Assembly: GCA_022360105.1 (NCBI GenBank)
Contig: JAKSDL010000170.1
Location: forward strand, 1 to 12,208
Direction of reading: 5' to 3'
DNA: 12,208 nt
Origin: Pseudomonadota bacterium
Lineage (GTDB): Bacteria; SAR324; XYD2-FULL-50-16; JAHJRI01
Shown here: piece by piece, positions 7,347-12,208 of the stretch
Position numbering within the stretch: position 1 is the stretch's first letter
Layout: every line of letters begins with the position of its first letter
Position numbers and translations under genes: made by a program
The notes under the pieces: model-generated
Database searches by the model: none
Told to the model about the DNA's origin: nothing
What the model saw: only the letters and a program-made list of their open reading frames with translations

Positions 7347-8162
7347 TTATTGGTTTCCCTGAACGTTTTCAGCGATGAGTATTCTGTTGGATTCGTTTCC
7401 AAAACGGTCTACATGAGCCGCATAAAGCTGGCTTTTCTGAAACGAAATATTGGCAACTCCCGAGAGCAGCGGCCGATTATTCAGTTTTTCAGCCAGGATC
7501 AATTGATCCGACTGATTTATTTGATATAAGTTGATTCCGTAATATTGGGTTACTTCTCTTCCGGTACTGGCCTGATGAACGCGTCTATAGATTCTTTCGA
7601 TTTGTCTTGTCCATTTCAAAATAATGTTCATTTTTCCTGAACTTTTGTCGTGATCCTGTTTGACAATAGTTACAATCGGCTTTGAAATGCCTTTTGTCCT
7701 AAGCGGCCAAATTTTATCCGAATCGTCTGAAATTAAACCTGACTCTAGCCGATATCCCAAGGTGAAATAAAAAAGGTCCCGTGTTTGCCATTTTTCGTGA
7801 ATAGAGTCTTTTAAAAACAATGTGGACTTTTTGCCCGATGATCGAAACAGTATCGATCTGTGTTTGCCCGTATCAGTCTTTGAATACTCTATTATATCAA
7901 TCGGTTTTGATAGACAGTATTTGCAGATTTCCGTTTGTTCGAATACCTTCAAGATATATGTTTCTGCTTCAAGCTCACCAGAGACAGAATCGATTTCCCA
8001 GCTGATTTGCAGCCAGTTGCCAAGATAGTTTGGTTGTTGGGCTTTCACCTTCGGAAGCAACAATTCCGGTTGTTGATATGGAACCGGTGCTGTTCTTTTG
8101 CCGCAAGCAACAACGACAAAAGAAAGAAATAGAAGAAGCTGAAAGAGAGAGAAGCGTTTCAT
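7347..8162 (-). CDS. Lipoprotein with LptM-like N-terminus and CxxC motif
   Basis: I do not recognise this 271-residue protein as a named family. It starts with a short basic end, a hydrophobic stretch (4-18) and a good lipobox, VVAC, with Cys20 as the lipidated residue. The mature N-terminus, CGKRTAPVPYQQP, resembles the CGxKGP-proline-rich start of YifL/LptM, the small lipoprotein that helps E. coli LptD form its disulfides. Beyond this, two strand-rich stretches (about 49-142 and 178-262) look like fibronectin type III-type units; LYAAHVDRFGNES (246-258) is typical of such ends. An extracytoplasmic CKYC lies at 80-83. The start ATG overlaps the upstream stop as ATGA. The resemblance to LptM is over about a dozen residues and could be a generic lipoprotein start, so the role is only suggested by position two genes after lptD. 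Confidence 0.75.
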   Translation of the reverse strand: MKRFSLFQLLLFLSFVVVACGKRTAPVPYQQPELLLPKVKAQQPNYLGNWLQISWEIDSVSGELEAETYILKVFEQTEICKYCLSKPIDIIEYSKTDTGKHRSILFRSSGKKSTLFLKDSIHEKWQTRDLFYFTLGYRLESGLISDDSDKIWPLRTKGISKPIVTIVKQDHDKSSGKMNIILKWTRQIERIYRRVHQASTGREVTQYYGINLYQINQSDQLILAEKLNNRPLLSGVANISFQKSQLYAAHVDRFGNESNRILIAENVQGNQ

Positions 8163-8860
8163 AATCTTACCAGAAAATTCAATCCCAACTGGTTAGAGAA
8201 ATAAGTACCGTTAGTCTGCTTTGGCGATTGTTGATTAGACCAGTGTAAATACAGATAATCAGTAACAAAAAGCTTTAGATTGCCTCTTATAAAAGGATTT
8301 GTAGAGGTTAAGTCCTCTTCACCGCTACCTCTCAGATTGCCATCGGATGTGTAGTCCAAAGTATATTGCGTGTGTGAATAGCCTGCACCGACATCCAAGT
8401 ATAGATAGTGAGTAATCAATGTAAATGAGTAGCCGATGGAAAGGTTGTGATTTTGGAATTCAATGATGTTGTATTCAATTGTTTTATATAATACATCTTC
8501 CGAAAAACGATAAGAGCTTTCAAAGTAACTGTAATCAATGACAACTTTATTGATGGTACAACCTATTCTAAAAAACGGTGAATCGAAAAGATCTGTATGA
8601 GGGTAATAGGAGTTCTCTGTTTTATTTGAATGAACAACTTCGTCTTCCACTGTGAATACAATGCCTTGCGCTCCTGTACCTGCGGAACAATAAGATGCGT
8701 TTTCAATCAGCCTGACCCTGTCTTTATTAAGTTCAGGAAGTTTTTCGATCTGTTCCTGGGCGCTCAATCCCGAGACGCTGGTCAAAATCCAAACAAACCA
8801 GAACAGAATCTTAGTAACCAACTGAAGGTAAACAGTCATACTGCTGCTATTGAACGTCAT
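8159..8860 (-). CDS. Small candidate outer-membrane beta-barrel protein, unassigned
   Basis: This 233-residue protein has a cleavable signal peptide (hydrophobic 18-30, likely cut after LSA at 34). The mature part alternates polar and hydrophobic or aromatic residues in several strands, as in FFRIGCTINKVVIDYSYF (96-113), HNLSIGYSFTLIT (138-150), YLYLDVGAGYSHTQYTLDY (152-170), NPFIRGNLKLFV (188-199) and QLGLNFLVRL (224-233). That pattern suits an eight- to ten-stranded barrel, though the last residue is Leu rather than the usual Phe or Trp. Cys58 and Cys101 could form a disulfide. I favour the ATG at 8860: AGGA sits five bases before it, inside the end of lptD, giving a 14-base overlap. The next ATG at 8839 lacks a ribosome-binding signal but would also keep the signal peptide. 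I cannot place it in a known family. Confidence 0.72.
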   Translation of the reverse strand: MTFNSSSMTVYLQLVTKILFWFVWILTSVSGLSAQEQIEKLPELNKDRVRLIENASYCSAGTGAQGIVFTVEDEVVHSNKTENSYYPHTDLFDSPFFRIGCTINKVVIDYSYFESSYRFSEDVLYKTIEYNIIEFQNHNLSIGYSFTLITHYLYLDVGAGYSHTQYTLDYTSDGNLRGSGEEDLTSTNPFIRGNLKLFVTDYLYLHWSNQQSPKQTNGTYFSNQLGLNFLVRL

Positions 8861-11231
8861 AATCGTCCTGGAGTTTTAATTCTCCGAAGCCTGAGGATCC
8901 AGCATTGGGAACAAGCGGCAAGGAAAAGGTTATGGTGAATTTTTTATCCAAATACTCTTCGGTTGTTGAATCCACCTCTTTTTCTTTGATCTTCTCCGAA
9001 TAACTGGTAGTAAAAGTATAACATGGGTGTTTATAAGCCAAGACAGTAGAAAACTCTGTCAGTATTCTATCAAGCCGTTTGGTAGTGCTTGATTCCGCAA
9101 ATTTAATTTCTGATTTTGAACGGGCCTGGTCCCATTTTCCGGCAACCGTGAATTTTAGCCTATCAGATATTGGAAAAGCATTCGTAATTTCAAAAGTCTG
9201 CGCCCCGGGATGACTAATATTGTCCAGGTCTTTGTACAGGGTTTCGTTGTCAATATAAGATAAACTGAATTCGCCGCCATCCAGGTACGTTGAACTCAAT
9301 GTAATTCTGGTCTCCTGAATTTTTCCTTCCTGGTGATTGTACCTGTAAAAGAGATTTCCGCTTAATCTGTCGGTTGGATTTAACGTTGCTGATATTCTCA
9401 GAGGTAATTGTTGTTCACCAATCTCCACTTCTGCATCGGTTGGATGATGGTCTACACAATACTCATCAGGATCCGAGGATGAATCTGCACAGTTTTCCGA
9501 GTTTAGATCAAAGGGTTGGACCAGGGAAAGCTGAAAAAAATTTCTCACTTTGCTGGTGGCAAGATTTTTCACTTTGTAGACCGTATCTAATTGATACGTT
9601 AAACTCTTTTTACTCATCGTGGTGCTGACAATACCAAAACCACTAGGTGTTTCCTGTGGAACATCTTCGATTTCTGAGTAGATAATCCTGGGAATAAACG
9701 AAAGTTTGGCGGTTTTTTGATTCCTGGCATTTAGAAAATATCTGAAAATCTCAAAATTGACCTCTAATTCCTTGGAGTCAACCTTCCATCCGAATTCATT
9801 TACATTGTTTTCAATGTCAGCACTGGTATCTTCACTGCTCCGATAGTCGTATCTTGGTTTGTAACGGTAGAAAGTTCTTGTTGCCGATGGTTTGACATTT
9901 AAGAAATCCAAGTTAAAAGGAGATGACACCTTAACCTTTGCTGTGGTGGCTTCGGCATTCCAGCCGTAAACCCTGTCATATTGAGTCCAGCTGCCGTTTA
10001 ACGAAACAGAGACGGGACTACCAAACAACCTTGAATATTGCTGGCTGATTGAAACTTCGGGATGCTTATTGGCAACTGATTCCTCATCTGTTGTGGTGTC
10101 GTAAACCGAAGTCTGGGTAAAGGTGTTGATTGTGCTATAAGCTACCGAAAAACTCCCATAAGGTATTGAATAAGAAATATCAGCGGATTGCTTGAATTGG
10201 GTGGAAAGGTTCTCAGTGGAATTGAAATATTCCTTATCTACTTCATTATCGCTACGCTTCAGTAATTCCAGGTTGAGGGTTCCCCCGAATGGGATGCCCT
10301 GTTTGTGATTAAAAAGATATGAATAACGCTCCGGACGCAAATCAAAATCATCGGATGTTGCATCAAGACTACCCAAGTCTTCGATCTCTAAATCTCTATC
10401 TTGAACCGATTCATTCAGATACCAGCCTTTAAGCTGACCCTTCATTCCCTGGATAAATGCATATTGATAATCCAGCTCCAGACCTGTTCCGCGACGTTCT
10501 ACCAGATCTGCTGTAATGGTGAGATCGTGATCCCTGTCCAAGGCTATAAAATAAGGAATTTCAAGCCGGCTTCCAAATGCCTTGGTTTCATCGGAACCGC
10601 TATGATGCGAAAAACGCGGAGCCAGAAACCCTGTGGAACGTTTATCTTTGGTTGGCCAGGAAATAAACGGGGTATAAAATACGGGAACAGAATAGAGGTA
10701 TAAGACTGAATTTACTGAATATGCAAAGTTATCGACCTGGTAAACAATCTGAGAACTGCTCAACTCCCAGGCTCTTTCCCGTGGATTACAAGTTGTAATC
10801 TCACCCTTATGTAATTTGAAAGTATCAGAGCTGATCGCTTCAATTCTTTCCGCCTTTCCGTATACCGCATTTTTCTGGTCAAAAAAGGTAGCGTTAAACA
10901 GGGTATAGACTGATTTATCGAGATCCAATACAGCTTTGTTGGCGGTAAGTATCATTTCAGAAGTGTATATGATCACATCGCCGGTAATTGACATTGTTTT
11001 GGTTTGTTCCTGGTACTGGGCACTCGTTCCTGAAACAGTCAGATTTTGAAGTCGAACCCGCGGCTCTTTGAAGGAAAATGTTTGTGTGGACTGGTTAAAG
11101 GAAGAAGACGCATACTCAATTTGAATGTCATCTTCCTGGGCTAAAACTTGAATGGAGGTAAGAAGCAAAAAGAAACCCGGAAGAAAAATCAAATAGATGA
11201 GGACGTTTTGATTCCTCTTCCAAAAGGTCAT
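8847..11231 (-). CDS. lptD: LPS-assembly outer-membrane protein LptD
   Basis: LptD, with the lipoprotein LptE, inserts lipopolysaccharide into the outer leaflet of the outer membrane. This copy (794 residues from the ATG) has a signal peptide cut near VLA (31), an LptA-like jellyroll (about 38-165) and a C-terminal barrel. Family landmarks include GEITTCNPRERAWELSSS (143-160), PVFYTPFISWP (183-193), KRSTGFLAPRFS (197-208) and RRGTGLELDYQY (246-257). It has four cysteines: 148, 581, 592 and 737. By motif, C148 matches E. coli C173 and C737, in YKHPCY, matches C725; the partners of the second E. coli disulfide (C31, C724) are absent. The ATG at 11231 has no clear Shine-Dalgarno; a TTG at 11252 would add seven residues and has AAGGA 11-12 bases before it, so the start is uncertain. 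It follows htpG by about 35 bases. Confidence 0.94.
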   Translation of the reverse strand: MTFWKRNQNVLIYLIFLPGFFLLLTSIQVLAQEDDIQIEYASSSFNQSTQTFSFKEPRVRLQNLTVSGTSAQYQEQTKTMSITGDVIIYTSEMILTANKAVLDLDKSVYTLFNATFFDQKNAVYGKAERIEAISSDTFKLHKGEITTCNPRERAWELSSSQIVYQVDNFAYSVNSVLYLYSVPVFYTPFISWPTKDKRSTGFLAPRFSHHSGSDETKAFGSRLEIPYFIALDRDHDLTITADLVERRGTGLELDYQYAFIQGMKGQLKGWYLNESVQDRDLEIEDLGSLDATSDDFDLRPERYSYLFNHKQGIPFGGTLNLELLKRSDNEVDKEYFNSTENLSTQFKQSADISYSIPYGSFSVAYSTINTFTQTSVYDTTTDEESVANKHPEVSISQQYSRLFGSPVSVSLNGSWTQYDRVYGWNAEATTAKVKVSSPFNLDFLNVKPSATRTFYRYKPRYDYRSSEDTSADIENNVNEFGWKVDSKELEVNFEIFRYFLNARNQKTAKLSFIPRIIYSEIEDVPQETPSGFGIVSTTMSKKSLTYQLDTVYKVKNLATSKVRNFFQLSLVQPFDLNSENCADSSSDPDEYCVDHHPTDAEVEIGEQQLPLRISATLNPTDRLSGNLFYRYNHQEGKIQETRITLSSTYLDGGEFSLSYIDNETLYKDLDNISHPGAQTFEITNAFPISDRLKFTVAGKWDQARSKSEIKFAESSTTKRLDRILTEFSTVLAYKHPCYTFTTSYSEKIKEKEVDSTTEEYLDKKFTITFSLPLVPNAGSSGFGELKLQDDYDVQ

Positions 11232-11266
11232 TGTGGCAGGTTGAGGAGACAAGAGGATGTGTTTCC

Positions 11267-12208
11267 TTATTTGTCTTCCAACGACTTGAAGTAGAGTTCC
11301 GCTGCTTTTTCCATTAAGGCCGTGGATCTGGGCACATATTTGGATGGACTTTCCAGGGTGCCTTCCAACAGGCTGGCGCCTTCAAACAGCTGTTCGATGC
11401 AATCCTTCAGCATTTGATCCTGCGGAAACTTCTCTTGAATCTTTGAAAGATGTTGAATCAATGGATTATCCAGATTGACTTCCATGACCTTTTTACTGGC
11501 TTGAAAATTCTGGTCCATCATTTTCATCATCCTTTCCATATTCGCATTCATGCCGTCTTTTGGAGCTACCAAGGTACAGGCACTATCTACAAGGCGTTTT
11601 GACTCGATAACGTCCTGAACACGGTCACCAAGAATATCCTTGAAGTATCCAAGCAGCTTTTTCTTGGCTGATTTGCTTAAATCGGACTCTTTTTTATCCT
11701 CTTCCTTCCTGTCATCTTTTAATTTGAGATCTGCCTTATCGATACCAACCAAGGTTTTCTCCTGATAGGTGCCGATGGAAGGCATGATAAAATCATCAAT
11801 TTCTTCATAAAGATAAAGGACTTCTATATTGTTCTTTTTAAAGTATTCAATATTGGGTGAGTTCTCAATGGTCTGTTTGTCTTTGCCGTAAACATAGTAA
11901 ATCTCTTCCTGATCAGGGGCCATTCGTTCAACATAACCTTTTAGAGATGTCAGTTTTTCGGGGTCGTTGGAAGAATGCGCACGATAAAGCTCGATCAGTT
12001 TTTCCCTGTTGGCAAAATCCATATGAATACCTTCTTTAATGAAGGTTCCGAAGTCGCCCCAGAAAGTATTATATTTTTCAGTATCTTTTTCAGACCAATC
12101 CTTGAATTCGCCCAGGAGCTTTCTAACCAGGTATTTGTTGATCTTTTCCATAATCACGTTTTTCTGGGTGACTTCACGTGACACGTTCAAATCCAGATCT
12201 TCAGAGTC
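11267..12208 (-). CDS. htpG: Chaperone HtpG (bacterial Hsp90), C-terminal part; 5' end beyond window
   Basis: Only the last 313 residues are in the window; the frame is open to its edge, starting DSEDLDLNVSRE, the well-known middle-domain motif that begins at about residue 345 of E. coli HtpG (624 residues). It includes NTFWGDFGTFIKEG and the SPNIEYFKKNNIEVLYLYEE block of the client-binding middle domain. A charged linker rich in Lys, Asp and Glu follows, then the C-terminal dimerisation region with NPLIQHLSKIQE and EGASLLEGTLESPSKYV. The ATPase domain lies outside. HtpG is a cytosolic ATP-dependent chaperone for folding and stress. It is upstream of lptD on the same strand with a short gap and no visible terminator, so co-transcription is plausible. 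The first visible start-like TTG is an internal leucine codon, not the true start. Confidence 0.96.
   Translation of the reverse strand, partial: DSEDLDLNVSREVTQKNVIMEKINKYLVRKLLGEFKDWSEKDTEKYNTFWGDFGTFIKEGIHMDFANREKLIELYRAHSSNDPEKLTSLKGYVERMAPDQEEIYYVYGKDKQTIENSPNIEYFKKNNIEVLYLYEEIDDFIMPSIGTYQEKTLVGIDKADLKLKDDRKEEDKKESDLSKSAKKKLLGYFKDILGDRVQDVIESKRLVDSACTLVAPKDGMNANMERMMKMMDQNFQASKKVMEVNLDNPLIQHLSKIQEKFPQDQMLKDCIEQLFEGASLLEGTLESPSKYVPRSTALMEKAAELYFKSLEDK

Noticed and set aside
7334..7402. Longer TPR lipoprotein from the TTG at 7402
   Set aside because: It would overlap the upstream gene and add 23 residues before the signal region, which instead begins cleanly at the ATG at 7333.
1..12208. 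CRISPR array, insertion sequence, tRNA, rRNA, phage or toxin-antitoxin module
   Set aside because: No spaced direct repeats, transposase or integrase motifs, terminal inverted repeats or RNA-gene signatures were seen in reading both strands.

Overview
The window comes from a Gram-negative (diderm) bacterium that makes lipopolysaccharide. It carries lptD, two lipoprotein-type genes and a signal-peptide protein that looks like a small outer-membrane barrel. The DNA is fairly AT-rich (roughly 40% GC by eye), genes are packed with gaps of a few bases or short overlaps, and almost every base is coding. No ribosomal RNA or taxon-specific marker is present, so a finer placement (for example a deltaproteobacterial or SAR324-like lineage) would be a guess. 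I see no mobile element, CRISPR array, tRNA or rRNA.

Layout: (1) 1-135 is an AT-rich leader with a possible promoter. (2) 136-986, plus strand, is a YhbY-family ribosome-assembly protein gene whose stop overlaps the start of a YdjM-like membrane protein gene. (3) 995-3355, minus strand, holds a Rep/UvrD-type helicase gene followed by cutA. (4) 3356-3463 is a divergent intergenic region. (5) 3464-4657, plus strand, is a U32-family protein of the TrhP (tRNA hydroxylation) type. (6) 4665-12208, minus strand, is a tight run of six genes in the order htpG (truncated by the window edge), lptD, a small candidate outer-membrane protein, a lipoprotein with a LptM-like N-terminus and a CxxC motif, a TPR lipoprotein, and a glycerophosphodiester phosphodiesterase. 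Two convergent junctions (986/995 and 4657/4665) leave only 7-8 bases between stop codons and show no convincing terminator.

The minus-strand run reads as an envelope-biogenesis operon. LptD is the outer-membrane LPS translocon. It keeps only the Cys pair matching E. coli C173-C725. The next three genes encode exported proteins I cannot assign firmly, and they are coupled to lptD by 14-base and 4-base overlaps and a 13-base gap. These three orphans are the best candidates for something undescribed: possibly lineage-specific partners for LptD folding or LPS export. This rests on context and motifs only. The rest of the window is housekeeping: RNA-binding ribosome assembly, DNA unwinding, metal tolerance, tRNA modification, chaperone and phosphodiester hydrolysis.
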